Part shown: positions 18,605-29,557 of the stretch, one piece after another
Layout of the letters: every line of letters begins with the position of its first letter
Numbering within the stretch: position 1 is the stretch's first letter
NCBI GenBank assembly: GCA_022072445.1
Contig: JAJVHV010000045.1
Coordinates: 1 to 64,000 of the forward strand
Reading direction: 5' to 3'
Origin: Phycisphaerae bacterium
GTDB lineage: Bacteria; Planctomycetota; Phycisphaerae; UBA1845; Fen-1342
Length of the DNA: 64,000 bases
Program-made: the position numbers and the translations under genes
The notes under the pieces: generated by a model
The model's database searches: none
Seen by the model: the letters and a program-made list of their open reading frames with translations, nothing else
What the model was told of the DNA's origin: nothing

Positions 18605-19300
18605 ATGATCGGACGATTGGTCGTGATCGGCGGCGTTCTGCTGTGTGTGCTGCCGTCTCTGGGGCAGGATGACAACCCGCGCTCGCAGCGGGCGCGCGAG
18701 GCGGCGCGGCAGGCGCAGCAGAAGCAGGAAGAGAAGCCCGCCACGGAGAAGCAGGAGGCCGACGCCGAGAAGAAGCCGCGCGACAAGAAGGCGATCGACG
18801 TGCTGGAGGACAAGGAGCACGAGCTGAAGATCAGCGCGCCGAAGGGCTGGCAGGTTGACAAGAAAGACGATTACACCGTGCCCGGCGAGCTGCTGCGGGC
18901 CTGGTCGGAGGGGAAAGTCAACGACGGCAACATCGTTGTGTTCATCCAGGACCCCGAGTCGGAAAAACCCATCACGCCGCGCTTCATTCTCGACGCGGAG
19001 GTGCAGAAGCTGAAGGCGGCGGACGTCGAGGTGCGCAAGCAGGAGATCATCGACGTGGGCGGGAAGCGGGCCATGATGTGGGCCGGGCTGGGGCGCGGCA
19101 CGGGCGGGGCGATGACCGGCGAAGGCACGGTCAAGACGTATCAACAGTGTGTGGCGATCCCGCGCGAGAGCGACGTGGTCGTGCTCCTGCTGACGACGCC
19201 GGAGAAAGGCATCGGCCGCAAGCGCAAGCTCTTCGAGGAGTTGCTCAAGACGGTTGAGATCGGCGGGAAGCAGACCGACGAGCAGAAGAGTTCGAAGTAG
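18605..19300 (+). CDS. Secreted hypothetical protein with charged N-terminal region
   Basis: A 231-residue exported protein. A signal peptide (about 1-20, ending SLGQ) leads into roughly 45 residues rich in Lys, Glu, Gln and Arg, probably flexible or coiled coil, and then a compact domain (HELKISAPKGWQ to LLKTVEIG). The domain has the alternating strands and single helix of the PsbP/YbjP-like group of lipid-side proteins, but this is a weak impression. GAGGGTGAG precedes the ATG at 18605. The acetoacetyl-CoA synthetase gene starts 7 bp after the stop, suggesting one transcript. Function unknown. Confidence 0.75.
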   Translation: MIGRLVVIGGVLLCVLPSLGQDDNPRSQRAREAARQAQQKQEEKPATEKQEADAEKKPRDKKAIDVLEDKEHELKISAPKGWQVDKKDDYTVPGELLRAWSEGKVNDGNIVVFIQDPESEKPITPRFILDAEVQKLKAADVEVRKQEIIDVGGKRAMMWAGLGRGTGGAMTGEGTVKTYQQCVAIPRESDVVVLLLTTPEKGIGRKRKLFEELLKTVEIGGKQTDEQKSSK

Positions 19301-19307
19301 ACCCGGC

Positions 19308-21287
<1,980 letters not shown>

Positions 21288-21331
21288 GCCGCCCGTCTCG
21301 CGCCCGTCGCCGAATAGAATTCTGCGGACAC

Positions 21332-21991
21332 ATGAACGACGACGCGTTTTCGGACAGCCAGGCGTTCCGCGACGAGATGATCGAGACGCAGTGCCGCCAG
21401 CGCGGCGTGCGCGACGCGCGGGTGCTGTCGGCGATGCGGACCGTTCCGCGCGAGATCTTCGTCCCGGCGGGGGCGGCGGACCGGGCGTACGAGGATTGTG
21501 CCCTGCCCCTGGCGCTGGATCAGACCATCTCGCAGCCGTTCATGGTGGCACGGATGACGGAGCTGCTGCAGCTTGGCGGCGCAGATACGGTGTTGGAGAT
21601 TGGGACGGGATCGGGTTATCAGACGGCGATCCTGGCGCGGCTGGCCAAGCACGTCTTCACGATCGAATGGCACGCCACGCTCATGGAGGCCGCCGCCGAA
21701 CGCCTCGCTCGCCTGCGAATCCCGAACGTCACGTTCCGCTGCGGCGATGGTTCGCTGGGCTGGCCGGAGCACGCCCCGTATGGCGGGATCATCGTGACGG
21801 CGGGCGGACCGACGGTTCCGGCGGCGCTGAGCGAGCAACTGGCCGATCCGGGAAGGTTGGTGATGCCGGTCGGGCCGGTCGAGGACCAGACGCTGGTGCT
21901 GGTCGTGCGGCGGGATGCGGAGCTGAAACGCAGCGACGTGCTCAAGTGTCGATTTGTGAAGCTGCTGGGTGCGGCGGGCTGGCGTGCGTGA
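21332..21991 (+). CDS. pcm: Protein-L-isoaspartate O-methyltransferase
   Basis: A 219-residue SAM-dependent methyltransferase of the PCMT family, which methylates isoaspartyl residues in aged proteins to start their repair. The N-terminal helix pair (MIETQCRQRGVRDARVLSAMRTVPREIFVP) and the conserved YEDCALPLALDQTISQPFMVARM block are diagnostic. The SAM-binding motif I is VLEIGTGSGYQTAIL. It follows the acetoacetyl-CoA synthetase gene by 44 bp. Start at ATG 21332. Confidence 0.92.
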   Translation: MNDDAFSDSQAFRDEMIETQCRQRGVRDARVLSAMRTVPREIFVPAGAADRAYEDCALPLALDQTISQPFMVARMTELLQLGGADTVLEIGTGSGYQTAILARLAKHVFTIEWHATLMEAAAERLARLRIPNVTFRCGDGSLGWPEHAPYGGIIVTAGGPTVPAALSEQLADPGRLVMPVGPVEDQTLVLVVRRDAELKRSDVLKCRFVKLLGAAGWRA

Positions 21992-22039
21992 GGGGCTGCG
22001 CGGGGCGGTAGAGAGCGCCAGCGGCGCGCGGGGGGGCGC

Positions 22040-22837
22040 ATGAAAAAAGGGGCGAGTGCGAAGATAATGCGCGGCATGGCACGGAAGCGCAACCAGACCA
22101 GCAGGATGCTGCCGCTCTCGCTGAGGTCCGCGTGGGATCGTTATCAGCACGCCACGCAACAGCCGCTCTATTGTCTGCTGTTCCTGTTTCCGATCGTGGC
22201 GGCGTATGAATTCGGGGCGTTGATCCTGAAGGCCACGCCGGGGCCGCACGACAATCTGGTGGCGCAGAATCTGATCAGCAGTTTTCTGGCGATTTTCGGG
22301 GCGCAGGGCGGCTGGCTGCCGGGGGCGGCGCTGATTCTGACGCTGCTGATCTGGCATCTGCTGACGCGCCAGCCGTGGCACATTCACGGCTGGGTGCTGC
22401 CGCTGATGCTGGTCGAGAGCGTGGTGCTGGCCGCTCCGCTGCTCGTACTGACGCAGCTTTCGTTTCAGGCCGAAGCCGGGTTGCCGGACCCCACCTGGCA
22501 TCACCGCATCGTCCTGGCGATCGGGGCGGGAATTTACGAAGAGCTGGTTTTCCGACTCTACCTGGTCACGGGCGTGATGCTACTGCTGACGGAGCTGGTC
22601 GGGCTGAAGCGGCGGCCGGCGGAGATCGCGGCGATCGTCATTCCGGCGCTGCTGTTCTCGATCTGCCACGTGCGGCCGGTCGGCGTCGAGTCGTTTCGCG
22701 CGTCGGTGTTTCTGATCCGGGCGTTGGCGGGCGTCTACCTTTCGTACACGTATCTGCACCGCGGGCTGGGCGTGGCGGTGGGGTGTCATGCGGCGCACAA
22801 CGTCTTGCAGATCTTGATGCGTGGACCGCTGACGTAG
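22040..22837 (+). CDS. CPBP family intramembrane metalloprotease
   Basis: A 265-residue multi-pass membrane protein of the CPBP (CaaX protease and bacteriocin-processing, Abi) family. The three catalytic motifs are visible: EELVFR (with GIYEE), the histidine in LLFSICHVRP, and GCHAAHN near the C-terminus. About seven helices are predicted by eye. Family members cleave membrane peptides or prenylated substrates; the target here is unknown. An alternative start is the ATG at 22076; the G-rich stretch upstream of 22040 could serve as ribosome-binding site. Confidence 0.85.
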   Translation: MKKGASAKIMRGMARKRNQTSRMLPLSLRSAWDRYQHATQQPLYCLLFLFPIVAAYEFGALILKATPGPHDNLVAQNLISSFLAIFGAQGGWLPGAALILTLLIWHLLTRQPWHIHGWVLPLMLVESVVLAAPLLVLTQLSFQAEAGLPDPTWHHRIVLAIGAGIYEELVFRLYLVTGVMLLLTELVGLKRRPAEIAAIVIPALLFSICHVRPVGVESFRASVFLIRALAGVYLSYTYLHRGLGVAVGCHAAHNVLQILMRGPLT

Positions 22838-22925
22838 CGCAGATTGCCAGATTGAAGAATGCGGAACGGAGAATGCAGGACGGAGATCCCAGGACGGCAG
22901 CTTTCAGTGTGGGGCGGGGTTTGCG

Positions 22926-23730
22926 ACCCGGCCGCCCCGACGCACGTCGCGGAAATCCGAACCCCCGACGCAAGTCGGGGAAATCCGAACCCCCGACGCA
23001 AGTCGGGGGCCGTACGGCGAGGGCACCGCCGCGCCCTGGCGACATCCTGACGCAACACGCCTGTCGCGCCTCCGACCCCTCACTGGCGTGAGGGGTTCGG
23101 ATGCGGCGACGTTCCGTGGATGCGCCGACGTTCGGTGGACGCGCCGACGCTCGACGGCCACTTCATCCGAACCCCCGACGCAAGTCGGGGGCCGTACGGC
23201 GGGGGCACCGCCGCGCCCTGGCGACATCCTGACGCAACACGCCTGCCGCGCCTCCGACCCCTCACTCGCGAGAGGGGTTCGGATGCGGCGACGTTCCGTG
23301 GATGCGCCGACGTTCGGTGGACGCGCCCACGTTCGGTGGACGCGGCGACGTTCGACGGGCGCTTCATCCGAACCCCCGACGCAAGTCGGGGGCCGTACGG
23401 CGGGGGCACCGCCGCGCCCTGGCGACATCCTGACGCAACACGCCTGCCGCGCCTCCGACCCCTCACTCGCGTGAGGGGTTCGGATGCGGCGACGTTCCGT
23501 GGATGCGGCGACGTTCGGTGGACGCGCCGACGTTCGGTGGACGCGCCCACGTTCGGTGGACGCGCCGACGCTCGACGGCCGCTTCATCCGAACCCCCGAC
23601 GCAAGTCGGGGGCCGTACGGCGGGGGCACCGCCGCGCCCTGGCGACATCCTGACGCAACACGCCTGCCACGCCTCCAGCCCCTCGGCGCAGCGAGGCGCA
23701 GGTGACACAGCCGGGGCGGCTGTGCTACGT
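22926..23730. repeat. Nested palindromic repeat array with a growing 19-bp VNTR
   Basis: Four copies of a composite unit begin with the hairpin CCCCCGAC-GCAA-GTCGGGGG; the preceding TCCGAAC starts at 22984, 23166, 23367 and 23587. Each of the first three contains a constant block of about 125 bp, ends with the hairpin CCCCTCAC-(TCGC)-GTGAGGGG, and is followed by 19-bp units resembling GCGCCGACGTTCGGTGGAC. The unit counts are 3, 4 and 5, giving periods of 182, 201 and 220 bp. The fourth copy stops without a VNTR. A half hairpin precedes at 22956, and the ubiD-type palindrome sits at 23706-23727. The whole 898-bp gap is repeats, with no supported gene. Confidence 0.93.
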
Positions 23731-23735
23731 GCTGG

Positions 23736-24584
23736 CTAGTCGTGGCCGGGCGGCATTGTGGTCATGTAGCGCGAGCGCGTGCCGATCGTGTGGGGCCAGC
23801 CGACGTCGAAGTTGGTGAGCCGGATGGTCTCGGCATGCCCGTCGTAAAACAGGCCATTCAAGCCGCCGGGATGACGCGCGTCGTTGGCGATGCGCGGATA
23901 GCTGCCGAATGGCAGTTGCGAGGTATAGAAGACGTGATGAAAGCGGATGTTGAGTGAGCCCAGGCTGCGATGTCCTTCGGTGGTCAGCACGAGCCGCGCC
24001 GGGCTGACGCGCGCCCGGCCCAGATCCTCGAACTTGAAATAGCTGATGTAGTCCTGGTCGAGGTTCGGCGGAGTCTCGCCCTGCCACTGGTCGCCCGGCG
24101 TTCCGCCGCCGGAAACGTCGTCGTTGATGTTCGTTTCGGTCTGTGGAATGGGGAAGGCGCTGGCGACGTAGTCCATGGTCTGTGAGTCGACCGGGTGATC
24201 TGGGCACTGATACGGCTTCATCTCCTTCAGGATGGCGACCAGGGCGGTCTGCGGGAAGAAGGCGACCCAGAGCTGCGGGTAGATGTGCCCGGAATAGCCG
24301 AGGTAGCGCAGCAGCGCGATGGCGTACGTCGTCTTATCGCGATCGTTGATGCCGCGGATCATGAAGTCGCGGTTATCGGCCGCGTAAAGGTACGCGGCTT
24401 GTCCCTGCGAGCGCAGGTTGGTGTTGCAGACGAGCTGGCGGGCCTGCTTGCGTGCCATGCCCAGGGCGGGGAGCAGTATGCTGATCAGCAGGGCAATGAT
24501 CGCTACGACGACGAGCAGCTCGATGAGCGTGAAGCCGCTGCGCGAGACGCTTGAACGGCCGGGATCGCGACGCATGTCGTGCAT
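23736..24584 (-). CDS. Prepilin-like protein with H-X9-DG motif
   Basis: A 282-residue protein with a type IV prepilin N-terminus: a short basic leader, then GFTLIELLVVVAIIALLISILLP, where cleavage after Gly and N-methylation of Phe are expected. CNTNLRSQGQAAYLYAADN follows, common in planctomycete members. Near the C-terminus HPGGLNGLFYDGH fits the H-X9-DG motif of these proteins. Planctomycetes encode many such proteins, probably pseudopilins of a type II secretion-like or matrix system. The ATG at 24584 is preferred because GGAGAA lies eight bases upstream; ATGs at 24599 and 24608 are possible. Confidence 0.85.
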   Translation of the reverse strand: MHDMRRDPGRSSVSRSGFTLIELLVVVAIIALLISILLPALGMARKQARQLVCNTNLRSQGQAAYLYAADNRDFMIRGINDRDKTTYAIALLRYLGYSGHIYPQLWVAFFPQTALVAILKEMKPYQCPDHPVDSQTMDYVASAFPIPQTETNINDDVSGGGTPGDQWQGETPPNLDQDYISYFKFEDLGRARVSPARLVLTTEGHRSLGSLNIRFHHVFYTSQLPFGSYPRIANDARHPGGLNGLFYDGHAETIRLTNFDVGWPHTIGTRSRYMTTMPPGHD

Positions 24585-24741
24585 GACAAATTTCTCCATG
24601 GCCGGCATGACAACGCCGTCGGGCAATGACCGCCCGAAACCAAGCTCACCACCGCGCCCGCTGCTACACGATTTTAGGTCCGGGCGCGTGTCTCGACCAG
24701 TTGGGACATCTTTGCCGGGGTCGATGGCGCGCTCAGATCGA

Positions 24742-24769
24742 ACCCCGCGCTGACGCTTGGGGCTCGGAT
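24742..24769. repeat. SPKRQRG-type interspersed repeat
   Basis: CGCTGACGCTTGGGGCTCGG lies in the leader of the prepilin gene. Its inverse (CCGAGCCCCAAGCGCCAGCG) occurs at 38368. Read on the minus strand it would encode PSPKRQRG, so an upstream-extended gene call would absorb it by mistake. Confidence 0.7.
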
Positions 24770-24850
24770 GGGGCGCGTGTGCTGATTTCGGGGGCGCAAT
24801 CAGGTCGAACCACACCGAGTACCGCTTCCCAATTCTCACCTTCCCACGAT

Positions 24851-25387
24851 TCACCTTCCCACATTCCCACCGTCTTCCCGGTTGGGTGCGACGTCGCCGC
24901 GGAACGTCTCAATCAGATTGGCGAACGCCTCGATGTTGCCGTGACCGGGGCGGGCAAAAACGAAAACCAGGAACGCAAACACCACGAGCGCCACGTCGAG
25001 CGTGCGATGGCCGAACAGCAGACTCGCCGACGCGGCCACCGTTGCGGCCGCGGTGAGCCACAGCGCGCGGCGTTTGGTGCGGTCGAAGAGCCGCGCGGCT
25101 TCGGCGATGGGGATCGGTGCGTCGGGCGGCGCGGACCGCAGGTAGCCGCGGATCGCGACGTGCGTCAACCAGGCGGTGAGGAGCAGCATCAGGATCGGAA
25201 AGAGCGCCGTCGCGACGTTGATGAGCGGCATGAACCAGGGCCGTTCGTCGCTGGGGAAAAAGTGCGTCGTCTGAACGATGCCGACCACACCCAGCGCCGC
25301 GACAAATGCGACGGCCAGCAGCGCGTTGTGCAGCCGCACGAGCCGCTCGATAACCTGGACGGCTTCGGGGGCGCTTTCCGCACTCAT
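24851..25387 (-). CDS. Four-helix membrane protein, hypothetical
   Basis: A 178-residue membrane protein with four probable transmembrane helices (about residues 23-41, 53-75, 107-123 and 130-143). Two short positively charged loops separate the pairs. No family is recognised. The start codon overlaps the stop of the preceding gene (ATGA at 25384-25387), so translation is probably coupled. It is the third member of the chain that begins with larC. Confidence 0.7.
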   Translation of the reverse strand: MSAESAPEAVQVIERLVRLHNALLAVAFVAALGVVGIVQTTHFFPSDERPWFMPLINVATALFPILMLLLTAWLTHVAIRGYLRSAPPDAPIPIAEAARLFDRTKRRALWLTAAATVAASASLLFGHRTLDVALVVFAFLVFVFARPGHGNIEAFANLIETFRGDVAPNREDGGNVGR

Positions 25388-26157
25388 CGCAACGGCCGCA
25401 GACTCAGAATCAGCTCCACTTCGCCAACCGGCAGCGCCAGTTGCCTGCCAATCGCACCAGGCGGCGTGCCCCGGTCGGCGAGATCATAGACGTCCTGATA
25501 GCGGCCGTCATCGGCAACGCGGCACGCATCCGTGGCGCGTGGATCGACAGCTTCGGCGGCCGGGCGCGGATCGGGAGCGAAATCGGCGAGGCGCGGATGA
25601 TCGGCGTTGTCGGCGACGTGGAGCGCAGGGTCGCCATCCGCCGATGTGCTGCCTGTCGCGGTACCGCTCTCCGCTGGTGTTGTCTCGGGCGGCACAGCCA
25701 GCTTGCGATCGACGCGGAGCGCGCTGATCGACTCGGCGGCGCGACGCGAGCGTCCGGGAGGCTTGGCCGCGCCATCGTCGCCAGCCCGGTCGGCAGCGAG
25801 CCCGGCACGCGCCGCCTCCACGCGTCCATGCCGCCAGGACTCGACCGCGGCCAGGGCCGCTTCCAGCCGATCGACGCGCTCGTCGGCGTCGCGGAGAGCT
25901 TGTTCGAGCTGCGCCAGGCGGCGGGCGGCTTGGGATTCGGCGCGAGCGAAGGTGTGCTCCAGGCGCGCCAGAAGCTCCGAAACGTCGTCGCGGAGTGCTC
26001 GACTGTCGGCTTGATCGTCGCGGATTGTGGCGGAGCGGCGCGATGCTGGCCGCGGCGCACTGTCCCGCAGCGGCGAGAGTCGCCAGGCGAGCAGCAGCAC
26101 GGCGAGCAGCAGCGCCGGCGCGCCCAACCAGGTCCAGAGCGCCAGGGCCAGCATCAT
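25384..26157 (-). CDS. Membrane-anchored coiled-coil protein with C-terminal HTH-like tail
   Basis: A 257-residue protein: one transmembrane helix at residues 3-23, a heptad-rich coiled coil at about 45-105, a Pro/Ala/Asp-rich linker, and a tail (YQDVYDLADRGTPPGAIGRQLALPVGEVELILSLR) of the DUF2802/DUF6115 type, a short helix-turn-helix-like motif. Such proteins are of unknown function. The ATG at 26157 overlaps the larC stop codon (ATGA), which settles the start against one 13 codons upstream. Its own stop overlaps the next gene in the same way. Confidence 0.75.
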   Translation of the reverse strand: MMLALALWTWLGAPALLLAVLLLAWRLSPLRDSAPRPASRRSATIRDDQADSRALRDDVSELLARLEHTFARAESQAARRLAQLEQALRDADERVDRLEAALAAVESWRHGRVEAARAGLAADRAGDDGAAKPPGRSRRAAESISALRVDRKLAVPPETTPAESGTATGSTSADGDPALHVADNADHPRLADFAPDPRPAAEAVDPRATDACRVADDGRYQDVYDLADRGTPPGAIGRQLALPVGEVELILSLRPLR

Positions 26158-27359
26158 TCCGCGACCGGCGAATCGGCTGCGGCGCCGCGGCGCCAAACCG
26201 CCAACGCCTCGCTCTGCACGTCGCGAAGCGGCACGCCGTGCCGCTCGGCGGCGACCGCGCAGTCGTCAAACTCGGGCCATGCCTGCACGATGCGACCTCC
26301 CTGTCGTCCGATCTTCACGCGCACGTCACCAAACGACGTTGCGACGGTCTGCCACTCTCGCGCCAGCTTCGTCCGCGTCGCCTCGTGCCGGCGGATGCCG
26401 AAGGTCGTGGTTTCGCGGAAGATGACCCGCTCGAGCGCGTCGGCGTCGGCCGGCCGGCACAGCACCGTGATCCGGCTGCCGGGCCGGTCTTTCTTCATCA
26501 TTATCGGCGCAACCGTCACGTCGAGCGCACCGGCGAGCCGCAACTGCTCGGCGGCGTGGGCGACGTGCTGGCCATCGGCGTCGTCAAGGTCGGTCTCGAG
26601 GACGGTCACCACGTCTGACTCGGCGCTGCCTGCGTCCGCGGTGCTTCCGATAATCACGCGAACGACGTTGGGTCGCGCTTGGCTCTCGCGCGTACCAGCG
26701 CCATATCCGATCGCCTCGATCTGCATCGCCGGAAGGCCGCCGAAACGCGCCGCGACCGACGTCAGAAAGGCCGCGCCCGTGGGAGTGGTGAGTTCGGCGG
26801 CTTCGTCGGACGCCATGAGCGGGACGCCGCGCAAAAGCAGCGCGGTGGCCGGCGCGGGGACCGGCATGACGCCGTGCTCGCAAACGACGGTTCCGCAACC
26901 GGTGGGGACGGCGGAGGCGTGCACGGCGTCGATCTTGAGAAGTTCGAGGGCGGCGGACGCGGCGACGATGTCGACGATGGCGTCGGCGGCGCCGACTTCG
27001 TGAAAGTGCACCTTGTCGATGGTCGTGCCGTGCACCTGCGCTTCGGCTTCGGCGAGCCGTTCAAAAACCCGCCGGGCGCGAGCGGCGACCGCGGGCGCGA
27101 GGCCGGCCGCGTCGATGATGGCGGTGATCTGCGGCAGGTGGCGGTGCTTTTTTCGCGCTTCGGGCGGCACGTCGACGCGGACGTACGTCGCGGAAAGGCC
27201 GGACTTCCTCAACTTTTCGGCGGAGAGCGTCACGCCGGGAAGCTGGAGCGCGCGGACGGTCTCCTGGAGCGCGGCGAGCGGGCAGCCCGCGTCGATCAGA
27301 GCGGCGAGGATCATGTCGCCGGCGATGCCCGAGAAGCAGTCGAAATATGCGACTTTCAT
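26154..27359 (-). CDS. larC: LarC-type nickel insertion protein
   Basis: A 401-residue member of the LarC (DUF111) family. Characterised LarC inserts nickel into the pincer cofactor of lactate racemase and related enzymes, using CTP. Evidence: AYFDCFSGIAGDMILAALIDAG at the N-terminus, the VHFHEVGAADAIVDI block with its His pair, CEHGVMPVPAPAT, and the C-terminal domain ETDLDDADGQ...MMKKDRPGSRITVLC. In some organisms larC is split by a programmed frameshift; here it is one continuous frame. No larA, larB or larE is in the window. Confidence 0.9.
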   Translation of the reverse strand: MKVAYFDCFSGIAGDMILAALIDAGCPLAALQETVRALQLPGVTLSAEKLRKSGLSATYVRVDVPPEARKKHRHLPQITAIIDAAGLAPAVAARARRVFERLAEAEAQVHGTTIDKVHFHEVGAADAIVDIVAASAALELLKIDAVHASAVPTGCGTVVCEHGVMPVPAPATALLLRGVPLMASDEAAELTTPTGAAFLTSVAARFGGLPAMQIEAIGYGAGTRESQARPNVVRVIIGSTADAGSAESDVVTVLETDLDDADGQHVAHAAEQLRLAGALDVTVAPIMMKKDRPGSRITVLCRPADADALERVIFRETTTFGIRRHEATRTKLAREWQTVATSFGDVRVKIGRQGGRIVQAWPEFDDCAVAAERHGVPLRDVQSEALAVWRRGAAADSPVAE

Positions 27360-27414
27360 GGGGCGGATTCTCGCGCGGGTCTGGCGCCATCGCAACACCG
27401 GTGTGTGACGGCGC

Positions 27415-27972
27415 TCATGCCAGCCCGAGCTGCGGGGCGACGCCCTGGAGAGCGGCGATGCAGTTGCGGATGTGGTCGTCGAGCGGCAGGTCGAGCAGTG
27501 CGGCGCCGGCGTTGATGTCGTCGCGCGAGACCGAGGCGGCGAATGACGCTGTCTTGAGCTTCTTGCGCACGCTGGCCGGTTCGAGACCGGCGAGGCGCGT
27601 CGGCCGAACCAGCGCGCAAGCGGTGAGAAAGCCGCACAACTCGTCGACGGCGAAGAGCGCCTTTCGGATCGGCCGGTCGCGCGGATATTCGTCAAGATTC
27701 CAGTGGGCGTGCGACAGGATCGCCCCCACGACCTCTTCGTCGACGCCGCGCGAACGCAGGATGGCGGCGCCCTGCCGCGTGTGATCGGGCGGATTCTCCC
27801 AGCGCTCGTAGTCAAAGTCGTGCAACAGGCCCGCGAGGGCCCAGGTGTGCTCGTCGGCGCCGGAAGCGCGGGCGTATTGCCGCATGGCGGCTTCGACCGC
27901 CAGCGCGTGCTTGCGGAGGGAGTCGCCGGCGGTGTATTCGCACAGCAGACTCCAGGCGTCGTCGCGGTTCAT
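27415..27972 (-). CDS. HD domain protein (predicted phosphohydrolase)
   Basis: A 185-residue protein with an HD-superfamily metal site: the first His in RKHALAVEAAMR, the paired HD in LLHDFDYERWEN, and a later SHAHWN plus Asp. These residues are arranged as in the HDIG-type predicted hydrolases. The closest group, small HD proteins annotated as hydrolases, has no fixed substrate. It sits between clpS and larC on the same strand, 12 bp from clpS, so it is probably in one transcript with it. Confidence 0.8.
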   Translation of the reverse strand: MNRDDAWSLLCEYTAGDSLRKHALAVEAAMRQYARASGADEHTWALAGLLHDFDYERWENPPDHTRQGAAILRSRGVDEEVVGAILSHAHWNLDEYPRDRPIRKALFAVDELCGFLTACALVRPTRLAGLEPASVRKKLKTASFAASVSRDDINAGAALLDLPLDDHIRNCIAALQGVAPQLGLA

Positions 27973-27983
27973 CGGGATGGCTC

Positions 27984-28265
27984 TCAGGTGGCCGGCTCGG
28001 CGGTGACGGTCAGTTTGTAGGTTGCGAACTGCTCGACGTAAAGCTCGGCCCGCTCGCGGTGCGTGATCAGCAGCAGCGCGACGCCGCGCTGGTGGGCTTC
28101 GAGCGTGCGCTGTACGGCTTCGACTTCCTTGAGGGGCGTCAGCTTGAGAATGGCCAGGATGACGTGCTCGAAGGTGTTGACGTCGTCGTTATGGAGCAGA
28201 ACGCGGTACGGCGGAAGCAGCCGGACGTCGGACTCAGTGATCGGAAGTGCTTCGGGCGTCGGCAT
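27984..28265 (-). CDS. clpS: ATP-dependent Clp protease adaptor ClpS
   Basis: A 93-residue ClpS, the N-recognin that delivers substrates with N-end-rule degrons to ClpAP. The family core is clear: PPYRVLLHNDDVNTFEHVI (the NDD binding pocket), then the helix region and GVALLLITHRERAELYVEQF. The length is normal. It is transcribed divergently from rpsB. No clpA lies nearby, which is common outside the proteobacteria. Confidence 0.93.
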   Translation of the reverse strand: MPTPEALPITESDVRLLPPYRVLLHNDDVNTFEHVILAILKLTPLKEVEAVQRTLEAHQRGVALLLITHRERAELYVEQFATYKLTVTAEPAT

Positions 28266-28537
28266 CGGATCGTACCGTTTCTACGTCCAATATCATATCC
28301 GGCCGGGGTTTGCAGACCAGCGTGGATGTGCGGGCGGTCGCGCCACAACCGCTCCCGAATACGAGCTGCTGCCCGCATGCGCTCCGCCGTTGACGCCCGA
28401 GGGCCGCCCGTGGTAGCATGCCCGGTCCGTGTCGCCGCGCAATGGCGGCGGCGCGCGAATCGTGGCATGGTGCTTTCGCCGATGGTCGGCGTCGCTGTTG
28501 GCCCCTGGAACGAAGCCTGGCCCTGAGGAGGTGACGT
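28266..28537. other. Intergenic region between divergent clpS and rpsB
   Basis: This 272-bp interval must contain promoters for both directions. It is GC-rich with several short hairpins (for example around 28432-28458), but I could not identify convincing hexamers. An S2-binding leader structure cannot be judged by eye. Confidence 0.4.
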
Positions 28538-29425
28538 TTGGCTTCAACACTCGTGCGTGAGTTGATCGATGCCGGTCTGCATTTCGGCCACCGCTCCAGC
28601 CGGTGGAATCCGAAGATGCGCCCCTTCATCTTCGGCAAGCGAAATCTGATCCACATCGTCGACATCCGCGAGACGCTCAAGGGTCTGCTGCGGGCCAAGA
28701 AGTTTGTGACGCGCGTCGTGTCGAGCGGGCAGGACGTTCTGTTCGTGGGCACCAAGCGGCAGGCGCGGGAGGCCGTCCGCGCGCAGGTGGAGCGCTGCGG
28801 GATGCACTACGTCACGGAGCGCTGGCTGGGTGGGACGCTGACGAATTTCCGGACGATCCGCTCGCGGCTGATCAAGCTCGAGGAATTCGAGAAGCTGGTG
28901 GGCAGCCCGAACTGGGAAAGCGAGTATTCCAAGAAGATGCAGTCCACGATTCAGCGCGAGCTGAAGAAGATCAAGCGCAATCTCGAAGGCATCCGGCGAA
29001 TGACGCGGCTGCCCGGCGCGCTGGTGGTCGTGGACGTGAAGAAGGAAGTCAACGCGGTCCGTGAGGCGAAGATGCTCGGGATTCCGACCGTCTGCCTGAT
29101 CGACACCGACAGCGACCCCGATTTCGCCAGCATTCCGATTCCGGGCAACGACGACGCCATTCGCGCCATCGAGCTGGTCATTCGCCACCTGGCTGACGCG
29201 GTCATTGAAGGCGTCCGCGGCCGGCCGGAGCCGAGCGCCGAGACCGAGCAGCGCGAGAGTGAGGCGCCCGCGGGTCCGCGGCGGCGCGGGCGGCGCATGG
29301 GCGGGCGGGGCGAGAGCGACGCGCCGAGCTTCGAGGCGCCGGCGCCCGAGCCCGTCAGCGGCGCGCTGGTCAGCGGTGCGAGCAGCGACGCGGCTCCGGC
29401 GGCGGACCCGGCTCCGCAGGCCTGA
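28538..29425 (+). CDS. rpsB: 30S ribosomal protein S2
   Basis: A 295-residue S2 protein of the small ribosomal subunit. Conserved blocks: LIDAGLHFGHRSSRWNPKMRPFIFG, VLFVGTKRQA, RWLGGTLTNF, and DTDSDPDFASIPIPGNDDAIRAIELV. The last 60 residues form an Arg/Ala/Pro/Glu-rich extension absent from standard S2 (about 240 residues), probably disordered. Translation starts at TTG 28538, fixed by the strong GAGGAGGTGA just upstream. tsf follows, the usual rpsB-tsf order. Confidence 0.96.
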   Translation: MASTLVRELIDAGLHFGHRSSRWNPKMRPFIFGKRNLIHIVDIRETLKGLLRAKKFVTRVVSSGQDVLFVGTKRQAREAVRAQVERCGMHYVTERWLGGTLTNFRTIRSRLIKLEEFEKLVGSPNWESEYSKKMQSTIQRELKKIKRNLEGIRRMTRLPGALVVVDVKKEVNAVREAKMLGIPTVCLIDTDSDPDFASIPIPGNDDAIRAIELVIRHLADAVIEGVRGRPEPSAETEQRESEAPAGPRRRGRRMGGRGESDAPSFEAPAPEPVSGALVSGASSDAAPAADPAPQA

Positions 29426-29557
29426 CGCGGAACATCGACGAAACACCGACGAAACACCGGCGTTCCTGGTTCATGCAGTACACAGCCCTCCGCCTCCGCC
29501 CAGCCGCTTCGGCGATTGGGCGGTGCGGCGGTTTGATCAACAGAAGGGAGATCGCCC

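Noticed and set aside
22926-23730. Possible CRISPR array
   Set aside because: The intervals between repeats are themselves repeated, unit lengths are about 200 bp, and no cas genes are present.
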